From NCBI GenBank assembly GCA_946406115.1, contig OX291557.1, positions 7,720,501 through 7,784,500 of the forward strand: a stretch of DNA of 64,000 nt, written 5' to 3'. The stretch comes from Apoda limacodes. Lineage: Eukaryota; Arthropoda; Insecta; Lepidoptera; Limacodidae. A program made the position numbers and the translations under genes. Shown here piece by piece: positions 1 to 12,295 of this stretch; the stretch's first letter is position 1; each line of letters starts with the position of its first letter. The notes under the pieces were generated by a model that was not told where the DNA came from, did no database searches, and saw only the letters and a list, made by a program, of their open reading frames with translations.

Positions 1-2113
1 AACCCCTTCACCTCCGACTCAGATCAGTGTGCGGAGTTTCTACCTAGGGCTCGTGTAGGGTTTTCTTTAATAATAATATACATATAATACACAGGACAAG
101 GTCTACACAAGGATTATCCTACCTAAAACATCTCAAAAATCGTAATCAACCTAACCTGTACCATCAGCTCTTTAAGGGGGACCTACTTCACTGGACTTCA
201 ACCCCTGTCTCCGTTGGCCTGATAACAATTCATCGTTCCTCCACAACTTTATACCCTAGTCTTAATTCTAGATTTAATTGGTTTCCTATTTAATCAAATC
301 AGGGCTTAATTACGCGTTTTTCTCCCACAAAGTATCACAAAATTAACAACATCATGTTAAAAGACACCGATCCCTGTAGGAACCTTTTACTCCACTAGTT
401 TCTCTACAAAAATCGGCAGTCCCCTTTCATTAGAGAGTACATAACCAACAATGTCAGCAAATTATCTCTGCACTTTTAATATGTAACTTTTTAGATTACC
501 CCAAATTTACAACTAAGATCCCGGACGAAACCCCAACCCAAAAGTCAATCATTTTAAATCTTCCCCTACCAATCCTTCACTTTAACCAAGGTGGCATCCT
601 ACGCGGTCCCTTACACAGTCATTACATAATCGCATAAAGAAAATCCCTCACAAAGCCCCATAGTAAAAAACCATCAATAATAAACTGACATTGCTAGCCT
701 CAGTTCTCACAAAAAGACACTTACTGTAATTTGATGTAGGCGAAACGTGCACGGCGACGGTATTAATTTCTTTAAATCTTTGTGCGTCCTGTCCTTCCCA
801 CTTCCTCAGGAACCAGAATGCGACCAGCCTCTCGCAACAACGATAGTGAAAAAGGGTGTCGTAACTGACGCGTATCGCTTATAACCGTTTTCCCCTTCCC
901 CACGATAGACGCGCCCTGAACATGCTACCCGGTCTAGAAACTGTGGCGCCAGTTAATTTCTTCTTTATTTTACTTCCACGTGTACACACGTGCTTCGCAC
1001 TTAGATCAGTGCGCGGAGTTTCTACCCATGGCTCGTGTAGGGATTTCTTTAATAATAATATACATATAATACACAGGACAAGGTCTACATAAGGATTATC
1101 CTACCGAGCCGTATGGGTAAACCCCTTCACCTCCGACTCAGATCAGTGTGCGGAGTTTCTACCTAGGGCTCGTGTAGGGTTTTCTTTAATAATAATATAC
1201 ATATAATACACAGGACAAGGTCTACACAAGGATTATCCTACCTAAAACATCTCAAAAATCGTAATCAACCTAACCTGTACCATCAGCTCTTTAGGGGGGA
1301 CCTACTTCACTGGACTTCAACCCCTGTCTCCGTTGGCCTGATAACAATTCATCGTTCCTCCACAACTTCATACCCTAGTCTTAATTCTAGATTTAATTGG
1401 TTTCCTATTTAATCAAATCAGGGCTTAATTACGCGTTTTTCTCCCACAAAGTATCACAAAATTAACAACATCATGTTAAAAGACACCGATCCCTGTAAGA
1501 ACCTTTTACTCCACTAGTTTCTCTACAAAAATCGGCAGTCCCCTTTCATTAGAGAGTACATAACCAACAATGTCAGCAAATTACCTCTGCACTTTTAATA
1601 TGTAACTTTTTAGATTACCCCAAATTTACCACTAAGATCCCGGACGAAACCCCAACCCAAAAGTCAATCATTTTAAATCTTCCCCTACCAATCCTTCACT
1701 TTAACCAAGGTGGCATCCTACGCGGTCCCTTACACAGTCATTACATAATCGCATAAAGAAAATCCCTCACAAAGCCCCATAGTAAAAAACCATCAATAAT
1801 AAACTGACATTGCTAGCCTCAGTTCTCACAAAAAGACACTTACTGTAATTTGATGTAGGCGAAACGTGCACGGCGACGGTATTAATTTCTTTAAATCTTT
1901 GTGCGTCCTGTCCTTCCCACTTCCTCAGGAACCAGAATGCGACCAGCCTCTCGGCACAACGATAGTGAAAAAGGGTGTCGTAACTGACGCGTATCGCTTA
2001 TAACCGTTTTCCCCTTCCCCACGATAGACGCGCCCTGAACATGCTACCCGGTCTAGGAACTGTGGCGCCAGTTAATTTCTTCTTTATTTTACTTCCACGT
2101 GTACACACGTGCT
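1..2113. repeat. Tandem duplication of a 1118-bp unit
   Basis: The sequence starting at base 1 (AACCCCTTCACCTCC) starts again at 1119 and runs in register to about 2113, giving a period of 1118 bp. Only about ten substitutions are visible over roughly 990 aligned bases (for example around 173, 268, 500 and 938), so the copies are about 99% identical and the duplication is young. A sub-block beginning GATCAGTG and ending GGATTATCCTACC occurs three times (about 21-125, 1003-1105, 1139-1243); the middle copy sits at the unit junction. After 2113 the sequence diverges abruptly. The left edge is cut by the window. The unit has no convincing coding frame. It could be a satellite, a duplicated LTR or a segmental duplication; I do not recognise the family. 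Confidence 0.9.
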
Positions 2114-3120
2114 TCGCATTTAGTGGCCAGTTACTTTATAGTAATAATCGAATAAGTAAACCGATTCTACTAATTTCTTTATCCGTTGATCGAGATTCCC
2201 ACTTTTCCTTTGGCTCGACTACATAAATTCGATTTGTCTACATAATGGAGTCGCGTCGTGAACGGCGCTGAGTCTACCCCACTATCCCTTTCCTACCCTA
2301 CCGCGTTTGTATCAGGTTACTAAGAATAAGCGAACGATCCTCTTCTTATAGTTTAACCACCTGGTATCTGCTACTTTACGAATCGGTCAGATTTAACGAG
2401 TAATTATTTTTTGTGTTGATGGTTTTAGGATTCTACCGCGATTTACGCCTCACCACGTTGGTCTAAACACTTTAATAGAAGACCGGTGAGGATATCCGAA
2501 CCACTCACTAACTTCATACTCCAAGGACCTCACTTCTATCTACTTATTAGGAGTATTCGATTGGTATGAAGTATGAAGGTGATTAATCTAATTTACATTT
2601 ATTATTGATAAACTTGATTTTTAATTTACCTGCTCTCTTAAAACTTAAATTAGCATGTCAACACCGTGTGGTGGGGCCCAGATTACTACAATTCTCTATT
2701 AACGGCTTGGATACACTACAGTACCCAAAGGGTAAAAAACGGGACCCTATTACTAAGACTCCGCTGTCCGTCCGTCCGTCTTCCTCCAGGCTGTATGTCA
2801 TGAACCGTGATAGTAGGACAGTTGAAATTTTCACAGAATATGTATGTCTGTTGCCGCTATAACTAAAAAACAGAATAAAATAAATATTTAAGGGGGCTCC
2901 CATACAACACACGTGATTTTTTTGCTTTGCAACAGGTAGACGCCTAAAAGATGCACAGAATATTTAGTTATATTCACTTTAAAAATAAATAATAAGCTCC
3001 CATACAACAAACGTTTTTTTTTTTGCTGTCTTTATAGATAATGGTACGGAACCCTTCGTGCGCGAGTCTGACTCGCACTTGGCCGTTTATTTCTGTAATT
3101 AAGGAGTTGCCTTATTCTTT
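2114..3120. repeat. Transposon fragments, no gene
   Basis: No coding region is visible. 2720-2850 resembles a widespread lepidopteran repeat (GTACCCAAAGGG...GTCCGTCCGTCCGTC). 2890-3090 carries two partial copies of the GCTCCCATACAACA repeat, the second ending in GGTACGGAACCCTTCGTGCG...ACTCGCACTTGGCC, a very common lepidopteran element tail. Confidence 0.6.
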
Positions 3121-3124
3121 GTCC

Positions 3125-3610
3125 TATACCGATAACCGAATTTAGGGCGGGTGGAACCGCGGGCAAATTTGCCATGCAGATAGTTTGAGTCCCCGGGAAG
3201 GACAAAGGCTACTTGAAAACGTCAAGTGTGAATCGTTTTTTTTTCTATAATTGAAGAGTTGCTGTTGAAATCCGACACCGATAATCGAATTTAGATTTTA
3301 TTGAATTGCATAATATAAAAAAATGCAAAAAAAAATAATATAATTAGACAAGAATAAAAATTAGATTATTAAGATGCTTCGTCTACGAGGTGAAAAAATA
3401 AACAAATAAACTGTTTTTTGCTTTTAAATATTTCTAGGTTTTGCCCGCGGTTCCACTGGCCCTAAATTCGGTTATCGGTGTAGGATTGCAACGGCAACTC
3501 CTCACTTATAGAAAAAAAACGAATTACACTTGACGTTTTGTCCTTTCTCGAAACTCAAACAATCTTCATCTCAGATTTCATCGTGCAGCGGTTTAACCGT
3601 GAAGAGGTAA
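3125..3610. repeat. Two copies of one retro-element tail in opposite orientation
   Basis: 3125-3240 reads GATAACCGAATTTAGGGCGGGTGGAACCGCGGGCAAA followed by a GATAGTTTGAGTCC block. 3435-3570 carries the same motifs reversed (TTTTGCCCGCGGTTCCAC, AATTCGGTTATCGG, CAACTCCTCA). The family recurs at 33165-33430, 38400-38645, 54735-54830 and 63150-63556. Each looks like the 3' end of a non-LTR retrotransposon or derived SINE, usually bounded by CTAATATTATAAA on one side and AGCTAGTA on the other. Confidence 0.7.
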
Positions 3611-3617
3611 TAGACAG

Positions 3618-3725
3618 ACGGGCAGACAGTCAGACGGGCAGACAGTCAGACGGGCAGACAGTCAGACGGGCAGACAGTCAGACGGGCAGACAGTCAGACG
3701 GGCAGACAGTCAGACGGGCAGACAG
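3618..3725. repeat. 16-bp minisatellite (ACGGGCAGACAGTCAG)n
   Basis: Six perfect 16-bp units (3618-3713) plus a partial seventh are directly readable, followed by a degenerate GACA/GACGGACA tract to about 3795. The array lies just inside the TTCGCATTTATAATATTAG end of the retro-element fragment, where other copies have only a few GACAGACAG units, so it is probably an expanded tail microsatellite. Reading frames through it are artefacts of the repeat. Confidence 0.92.
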
Positions 3726-3871
3726 GTAGACATACAGACGGACAGACGGACGGACAGACAGACTGGTAGACAAATAGACTGACAGACCGACAGACATTCG
3801 CATTTATAATATTAGCATGGATTTAGGATCAGGTTGGATATTTTCCGTACTTAGAAAACTCTGCTGATTAC

Positions 3872-3908
3872 GACTTAACTACTTGACCTACCGTCAAGTA
3901 GTTAAGTC
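3872..3908. repeat. Perfect 16-bp inverted repeat, 5-base loop
   Basis: GACTTAACTACTTGAC at 3872-3887 is the exact reverse complement of 3893-3908, separated by CTACC. No coding or RNA-gene context is visible. It may be a small snap-back repeat. Confidence 0.9.
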
Positions 3909-4123
3909 TTACTGTTTAGTCTCACAATTAACTAGTTACCTCTATTTATATGTAACTTGGCCAATTGTGCTAGAAAGTTTTGCAGTTACCAATAAACTGC
4001 ACTGATGGCTTCCCACAGACATCTTCTGCGGAACGCATCCACGGCAACCCTGCAGTTAAAACCCTTAAAGGGCTTGACTTTCTCTGAAGCATATTCAGCG
4101 ATGTTTGCAAGACAAGGTAAAGT

Positions 4124-4309
4124 CCGAGGAGACAGTTTGCCTCCCTGTGTGTGTTCTACCGCTTATATAATGGAATGTGTTCTGAGGAATTGTTTGAAAT
4201 TATGCCCACGGCTACTTTCTACGATTGCACCGCTTGCCATCGGCAGTAAATTCATCCTCACACCTTAGAACCCGGTATGGTTTCAGAGGAATTTGCTCCC
4301 ACGGAAAAA
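4124..4309 (+). pseudogene. Broken LINE reverse-transcriptase C-terminus
   Basis: In the frame beginning at 4124 the translation includes RRQFASLCVFYRLYNGMCSE followed by ELFE and a run ending in CHRQ, then a TAA at 4247-4249. After that stop the same frame continues with IHPHTLEPG. The pattern (a SLCVFYRxYxGxCSEELF block followed by an FHPH block) is what I know from the C-terminal end of jockey/CR1-like non-LTR retrotransposon ORF2 proteins. The upstream domain is absent and the frame is interrupted, so this is a dead fragment. It is more convincing than the 87-residue frame that overlaps it from 4005 in another phase. Confidence 0.6.
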
Positions 4310-7300
4310 AAAAACCCTAAAAGTTTTTGATAAATGTCCCGGTTATTATGGCAACCCTACGCTAACGGCACTTCATACACTCCCTATTTATTATACTCAG
4401 ATAGAATATTTTTTATGTATGTGTAACAGGTTAGATTCGGAAAAAACTAAAAATATTGTGTTGTGGAAGGGTTGTCAATAGATGGTGTTATTAAGCTCTT
4501 ATATCGCGCTATGGTTATGATATTGTTAAAATTATATTATGAAAAATTAAATTTTAGTAAATGACGGATGTGGATGAAATTTGGTATTGTTGGAAGCCAT
4601 CATATTGATATTTAATCTGTATCGATAGCTTGTAAGGTATTCCTATCTGACGTTTTCTGAGGCTCGTTGTCAGCTGTAGACCACATAAGTCTCTTTTTTT
4701 CATAGCTTAATACAATATAGTCCATTGAAATGTTACATGATCTTTGCATGTGTTAGTAGTCATGTTCTTATTCAGTAACTAAACTGATCGCTCCGTACGA
4801 GTATATTCTTTCAGATGTACTAGTACAGTATTCTAGTACTATTAGTTCAGTAGTACACTATGTAGTACGGATGAGCTAAAACATGTCAATTTTCGAAAAA
4901 CTCGAAAATGAACTTCCAACTATGACTCCAATTTTAACTCCTGTCATTCCTCGAACTTTCACATTTGACGTTGATTTAGAGATTCTGAGCCACAGCTTGG
5001 ACCATCGAAGAAAAGAAGATTAGAGTAGCAAGCTAATAAGCATTTTACTCATCGCCAGTCGCTATGCCCTGCTCTTATTGTTCGGTTGGCTTATTCTACA
5101 TAAGGATCAATTTTAACATTGAGCCGTACATTTCAGTAAATTTAAATATCTTTCTAATTAAGCTTGCAGCTCCGGAACGCTGGAGCTAGAATGACCAGCA
5201 TCAAAACCCAACTCCGGAATCGAAAAATGGTCCCATTTTCAAGACTAATTGCACAAAATTGGTATTTTTATACTCTTCGTGTCGCGTCGGTCGTGCTATT
5301 TTGTCAGGGCTTAGCTCGTACGTAACCGACTTGAGTATTTTTGATACCTTATGATTTTAAACATATTATATTTGGTAATTGATACTTTGCTTCTGATTTT
5401 TGGTTAAACACTCAATACCTATTCCGTGGATCTGCTACTGGACGTTGATCGAATTAACGTCAATAATATATCTTACGTTTTTTTTAATATTTCTGTAGCT
5501 ACCTATAGATAAATTATATCTAATATGCCTAGTAAACATAAATATTATCATGTACAAAACTTGCTAAATATAAAAACCTGCTGGTTTATTATTTGCAACT
5601 TCCATAGTAAATTCGTATTTAAATATTTTTGTAACGAATATGTAATTTTTTTTAACTCTAGTTCCATTTTCTATTTTAAAACTTTTTTATTTGAATTAAT
5701 AAACAAGGCGTTCTGGTTCAAAATTAAAACATTAGGGCGACCAAGAACAGCAAGTGACGGTTCTAACAATTGTGATAAAATTCCGTCATTTGTTTAACTA
5801 ATCGCAGTAAAGAGGGGTCGAAGTGCCGCGCCTTGCTCCCTCAATACGCCTGACCCATATTAACTTATTTACAATTCGAAGGCACTTCTGTCTATAATTA
5901 TTAGAATAGATTATACATATAGTATAGGTACATATTACAAGTCGTCTGCGTAATTTATATATTTCCTTGTTAAATTTTCAACTTAGTTTTTTTCATATAA
6001 TTTAAACAAGCCTTGCCTGCTTACGTCACTATAGTATAACCTGCCATTAACATTTTCTTAATGGCAATTTCATAGGCATAACCAGGATCCAATGGGGGTG
6101 CCTGGTAGTCTCTACCGAGAAAGGCTGACCCCTTTGACAGTGTCGACCGAGGGAGAGCAGAATATGAAACTTAAACACATTCGATAAAAATGGCGATATG
6201 GCAAATTAGTGACGTAGGCTCGTGTCACAATCCGGAAAATTAGATCTTCTTAGATCATGCGAATTATGAAACTATACAATAAGTCAAGGATCCAAAACGT
6301 AAATTTGATACAAATGTATTTGTTAAGTACCTAGGTATGATGGTAAACAGACTTTACAATACATATAATAATTTAAAAAGGATATAGATCTACTACGTCT
6401 TTTCTATCTGCGCCTGCTAGGAATTAAAACCACCATAAATAGCTTTATTTCTTTTTATTTACGTTTGAAGTTTAGCCTTTAACAACTAAGACGTGTAAAG
6501 ACGTAAGTTGACGTATTTATCTAAGTTCTGTATGTCGCCTCGACTAAACGCCCTAAAAAAACACCGCCTCATTTAAAACGACGTCCATTCGCCGCCGCAT
6601 TTTCATTTCACCCTAGAATTAATTTACTCTCTAAGTAATGGCGGCGCGATATTGTATTATGCTTTTCGTCCAGTAAATTGCGAAAGCATTTTAATAAAAG
6701 TTGCCTGTTTGACGAAATTGTGCCGAGACTTCGATTATACTTTGAATAAATTAATATTGAATTACTTTGTCAACGGGATCAAAGGATTCTTACACGAATA
6801 TTGTAACTTCAAAGAACTCAAATATCAATCAAACTCTTTTCAAGCTTTACGAAGTTTCTATCCTATTCAGGGCTCTGTACCATGCCAAAGGAATACCATA
6901 ACAAAGCCGACGCTGGCCGTCTATCTGTCCGACCTATAAACTACATAAAACGGCTAACATTTCATTTCGTTATTAAGTATTACGGTGGATATCCTGAATA
7001 ATAATAATAAAATACAAAAATATTCATGCACACAAAATATGTTTTCTCCAATGTTTAACTTTCAGGACTCGGGAAAATAATACTCAAGATCAGAAATGCT
7101 CAGTTAATTGTTGTTTTTAACATAAAATACTTTTGAGAGAAATACTGCGACCAGCGGCATAGCTTTTCGCTTTTTTTGTATTTTTTTGGAATATTTATTT
7201 GGAAACGAATTTTATTGGAATAACGATATACTCTCGATATAGAGTCTTATCGCGTTCCTTACGCAAACTTAACTTTATATTTTTATTATTTCTTCGACAT

Positions 7301-7640
7301 GGCAGCAAATACACTCCCAGTGCACCACTTCAGTCCTTTTATACTTATATCTAAAAATAATCAAGATACAGAAAAACCGCAACATGATAAGCGTGGTTAA
7401 CCCTTTAGCCGCACGCATACGTCGCGTACAGGCAAACTCAAGAGAGTTTCAAAGGAATATACAAGGGGAACACAGTCGTGACTGCCGACTGCCGCGTCAC
7501 TGAAACTTGCGGGGCGGTAGGTACTTCTAATCGAGTACACCATAAGTGACCCTTCTGTACCTTTTTATTTTGTGTTGTACAAAATTTAAGGTACAAATAG
7601 GAATAGAAAACGATTACTGAAATAAATTAAATACACAAAT
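4310..7640. other. Gene-free stretch with scattered transposon fragments
   Basis: I see no supportable gene. 4560-4640 (GACGGATGTGGATGAAATTTGG) and 6850-6990 (GGGCTCTGTACCATGCC...GCCGTCTATCTGTCCG) look like fragments of dispersed repeats. 4805-4865 is rich in short AGTAC/TAGTAC inverted motifs. The remainder is AT-rich DNA with short chance frames. Confidence 0.5.
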
Positions 7641-9899
7641 TCATTAAGAAATAAAAACTTTTATTATTATCAGTTCAAATATCGTATTTACACATTTTTT
7701 TAAACGAATAAAAGCACATTGTTTATACAATTAAAATAAATGAAAAAAAAAAACATAATCAAAAATCCACTATCAGCATCAATTTGATGATACGTAAAAT
7801 AATAAAATCAAATATTAACTATAATTAATTACCCTACGGTACAAATAAAAATTAAAAAATAAATCTCATACTCTCCCGTGTACTTCGGAATTCATACTAA
7901 AGGCAATGGCAAATCGTATAGGACTGTTGTTAACTAAGAAACCATTATAACTAAATATATCTATATACACTAGACGTTCCCTCATAACGCTGCGTAACAC
8001 TCATCAGTTCTTTAATATACAAATGCAATTGTATTTATACATTTATTTTCTATCATTCGTTTTCATAAATGCTCCACGTAATCTTACACTTAAACACATT
8101 ACACACTCTAAGTGCACCAGGTGCCTCACTCAACGGGTGAATCCACTCTTACACATACAATAACAAACGGTCAGCAAACAAGTCATATTCAATCCCATTA
8201 GAATATAACTTCTATACTAACCGTACAGCACATTATACACTTCTCAAAATGAATTTCAATACATTTATTTTGGTGTCTAAATTTTTTGGGGGTCGATATT
8301 TTGAGAATTATATGATAATTTGGTGTTACACGATTTTAAGATATAATTAATTCCCTGTACTAGATCGCTTCAGTAAATTAAATGCGAATTAGATTCGCAA
8401 GGAACTAACAAAGACCCCAAAAAATACATTTCATACGTACGTTTGACTACGCGCACAATAGCTAATGAAAATTAATAAAAAAAACTAAACACTTATACAT
8501 TATTGATGTAGTTCTAATGACAAAAAGCTAATTTCTTCTAACAATTCAGAATCTAGTCTTAGGTCCGACCCAAATGTTTTCATACAAATTGCGTTACATA
8601 ATTTTTTTTAACTTTAAACATTTCGCTACTCAAATAGCAAAAATCATTATTAATAATAAAATGGCTGTGAATTATCAAATAACCAAAGTTTACATTAAGA
8701 CAATTCAATGTATAAATTCAAGAAAAACTCTGGTCATTTAATAATTTATTGACATTTTATGAACCCCTAATACGACGTTTGCGACCCTGGTAAATAGCAA
8801 TGTATTGTATGATAATGACGCGCTTCGAATGGCAAAATGTTTATAGTTGTAGATATGAAGTTTGTATGCGAAAAATCTGAATCGATTTCACCTTAAGCAC
8901 GCACGTAAAGGATTGAAAAAAATTTACAATTCCACCTATCGTCTCCTCTTCGACGGTTTACATTTATTTTTTATGCATGCATAATTTATAAATCTATCTA
9001 CTACAGTAATTTGGACTAAATTTTTGCGAAACCTGCACTGACAACTCGATGTGTTTTTTCCCTTAAATATTGTTCGGCTGTGTTCTATTTCCATTGTTCT
9101 ATTCTCTGACATATATTCGTAGCAGCCTATATCACTAATCCGTCTATTATTGCATCAAAACGAACAAATTCCTTTGTAAAGCTATCGAAATACTACAGGT
9201 CTAATATTGACATTAGTAATCCTAACTTTAAATTTTAATAAATTGAGATAATTTTATTGCTATTTTTGATTTTTATTTCGGCTAAAATATTAAAAGTTTC
9301 ATTATTTTTTATATTATGATTATATTTTTCATTCCGTAGAAAGAAGTATCTATTTTATGTAATATTGAAATCGTCTTGCACGCAAACTTTTTATAAAACC
9401 GTTGGCACGAACTGGTGTTTTCGTTACGACTATACATTAAATCACAAAATCTTATTTTCATTAAAGTTTTATGCACTAGGTTAAATGTACTACGTGAATA
9501 AAATGATGAGAAGAGGTTATTTAAAGCCCCACGTTTTCGCGTAAAAAGCAGATTTTAAAATACTAACTTTTTTGACTATAGGTAATACCTATAGTATGCT
9601 AAATCAGTTCTTTAAAAAAAAATATTGATAGAAAATGCAAGACGATCGATAGGAGGTTCGAAACCAAGTTGCCAATGAGCCAGTATTAATACAATGACGC
9701 CTCAATGTAACAAAAACTAGACTGAAGTAAATTCACCTAATCCTATACAATTCTACAACTCGTCAAATCCCTTATCACCTTATAAAATACAGCAGGACGG
9801 TCCCACACTTCATAAACTTAAAATCTTATTATATATCAAATAAAATTTGGTATAGCCTATTTTTTTTCTCTACTAAAAATCATTTACATCGAAGTTGTT

Positions 9900-10034
9900 A
9901 TTAGGCCGCATTTACACGGTGAATTAAACTGCATACATATTCTGGTGGCATTAATTAGGTAAGGTTGACTTACACTCCATGCTGTATGCAATTTGCATTT
10001 TATGAAATTTATTCCTCGTGAATATGCGGCCTTA
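9900..10034. mobile_element. Short foldback MITE-like element
   Basis: The left end TTAGGCCGCATTTACACGG is an imperfect inverted match of the right end (CCTCGTGAATATGCGGCCTTA), about 135 bp apart, with no coding capacity. Terminal inverted repeats plus small size suggest a non-autonomous DNA transposon; superfamily unknown. Confidence 0.6.
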
Positions 10035-11999
10035 GATAGGTCTGTGCCAACTAAAGCGAGCGTGCGAGAAAGCTTAGGCTCTGTTCGGTAATTTTCAGAT
10101 GACAAACACACAACTCATTTTACAACATTTCTGTTAGATAGATAAAATTGGCTTTTTTACAGGGGCACAGTATATAACGGTCCTAATATATAAAGTAATG
10201 ATATTTCTTTTAATCTTACTTTTTTTACATAGAAAAAAAAAAAGAATTGAAATAGGTATTGAAGAGCGAAAACCTTGAAAAAAAAAACTAGTGAGCAAAG
10301 TCATTTTTAGAAACAAAAGTTTGATCTGAATATTTTGAATATCCAACTTATGACTGCAATATAAAGTTCATAATTTCCTCTTACATCAATACACATCTTC
10401 AAAAGTCATACCAAATTACAATCATATTTCAGCATAAAAATCTTTTTAAAATAAACTCTTTTCTTCTTCAACTATTATGTAGATACATTTACATGGCACG
10501 CTGTACATTTAATACAAATACCTACATATTTTAATACAGTTTTCATCTATTACCACAGAATAATTGAATTCATGGATGGATAAAAGCTTAAGCGATTATT
10601 TTTTTATTTTTATGATAAAATAATATAATTTTAAAAGAAGCGATATTACTTTGTTTTTGAAGTCAAAACTAAAGAAAAAATTCGTGATAATTCTTTCAAA
10701 AATTTCCTATTAGTGTGAGAAAATTTAAAAAAAAACTTTACTTGTACAATCTCAAGATGGAATAATCGATTATTTAACGTTAAAAGATGTTAAAAAAGAA
10801 AACAAATAATCATTTTAAAACTTTAATTGCAAAATGAATAAAAAATGACACGTCATACGTCATGGTTATGTCATTCTACGTGTACTACATTGATATTAAC
10901 TATCAAAAAAGAAGTCCAATACCATTTATATTGACTAGAATTGAGAGGCATCTGCTTAGGGTAGTAAAGTAATCGAAGAAGATGTCTACATCTATGGGTT
11001 CGTTCGTTATGGGAAAAAAACTTGACACTTTTTACATATCTGATAACGCCACTTTTGCAATTGACATTTTTCGTTCGGCGACCTCTAAAACGTTACTTAT
11101 AAAATTGTTGGTTTTACCCAACCAAACGGCTAAAATGACGCTTAAAATTATTTTTGAATTTCTTATTTATTTATTTTTTCGATTAAGTTTCGAAAATCAA
11201 AATAGGTTTTTGAAAATTACACTAGAAAAAGAACAATTCGACTATAATAATAACACTGTTGAACTATAAATAATATTTTTGCAGATTTACACCAAAACCC
11301 TACATCCAGAAGTGGTAAAAATAATCGTAAACGAAAACTTGAAAGTTCGTTGCAAACTAAACCAGAATTTTGATATTTTTGTCACTAAATCTAAACGAAG
11401 TGACAGGTGACGAAATAAATGACAATAATAATTATTTCGTAACTTTCATCCCAAAAATAACGCACCCTGTTACAACTTGTTTATACGCATTTCATATTAA
11501 TAAGTAATATAGCTTCCTTGGATACTAGAACATTTAATACAATAAAAACTGAACAATTCCTGGTTATATGATGCAATAAATATAGATGCATTACATCACA
11601 TAACAATGCTTAGTTCCAGGCACAATTATAGAAATTAAACAAGCAATGGTTACTACCCAGATGAAAAATCCAACAGTCAAATATTTTTTTACATAATGTA
11701 ATGAGTGCCTGATATGACACCGGTGTAGATTTAAAAAAAATATTGCCTGACCTTCCATTGATTTAAAGATTTCTACAACTTTTTTTCATAATGTATCGCT
11801 TACAACTATTGTCACAAAAAAAAACCATTAGACCCGTGACACATCAGGCACATAAGTCGGAAATGTTAAACTGTTATTTACTAACCAACACAACCTCATA
11901 CAAACATCCTAACGCAAAATTAAACGCTTATTTACCACTTTGACCCAATAATGTCACAATTTAAGCGGTCCTTAGCCAACGACTATCGTCTCAAAAGGA

Positions 12000-12215
12000 C
12001 AATATCGTCAAACAATGACAAAGATAACTTAAAACGACAAAATCTGCCCAAAATAAAATTTTAGTTATGAGAACGACAACATTGTCTACGACAATATTGC
12101 TTGTAAACGACACTATCGTATAGAAACGATATTATTGTATAGACTACGATACATACGATAATGTCGTACATTTATTGTACGACATTATCGTCTGAAAACG
12201 ACGATAATGTGTCGA
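12000..12215. repeat. Field of degenerate ACGACA/ACGATA motifs
   Basis: Variants of ACGACAATATTG, ACGATATTATTG and ACGATAATGTCG recur about every 15-25 bases on both strands. They lie within the presumed 3' UTR, 80-300 bases beyond the kinase stop codon. It looks like a decayed simple or palindromic repeat. The strongest part is the perfect hairpin listed separately. Confidence 0.6.
12155..12191 (-). promoter_or_regulatory. Perfect 16-bp hairpin with AATAAA at its apex
   Basis: ACGATAATGTCGTACA at 12155-12170 is the exact reverse complement of 12176-12191, with loop TTTAT. On the minus (transcribed) strand the apex reads AATAAA (12176 to 12171), the canonical poly(A) signal, about 120 bases past the kinase TGA. 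Hairpin and hexamer are seen directly. A role as the poly(A) site is inference; AATAAA is frequent by chance in AT-rich DNA. Confidence 0.5.
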
Positions 12216-12295
12216 TATCCGACCATGCCCCGTTAGGAGCGAGATGGTCGACAGACGGACAGACAGTTTCAACTACAGCTAATATATCGGTGGCT

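Larger units (their letters stand above)
7641..12295 (-). other. AT-rich region downstream of the kinase, probable 3' UTR
   Basis: No coding frame of interest occurs on either strand. The region begins one base beyond the kinase stop codon (12296, minus strand), so its right part should be the 3' UTR. Several AATAAA motifs exist on the minus strand, including one in the loop at 12171-12176 and others near 7660-7675; the sequence alone does not say which is used. The region has fewer repeat fragments than its neighbours; one short foldback element lies at 9900-10034. Confidence 0.4.

Noticed and set aside
949..960. TGGCGCC as a retroviral-type primer-binding site
   Set aside because: Only seven bases fit; the following bases (AGTTAATT) do not match a tRNA 3' end, and no long coding frame follows.
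2041..2226. 61-residue frame at the end of the 1118-bp repeat
   Set aside because: It runs across the repeat edge and has no counterpart of the same length in the first copy.
3618..3725. Possible CRISPR array (regular short repeats)
   Set aside because: The units are contiguous 16-mers with no spacers, inside a eukaryotic transposon tail.
3538..3729. 63-residue Arg/Asp/Gln repeat frame
   Set aside because: It is translation of the 16-bp minisatellite and retro-element tail, starting at a non-ATG codon.
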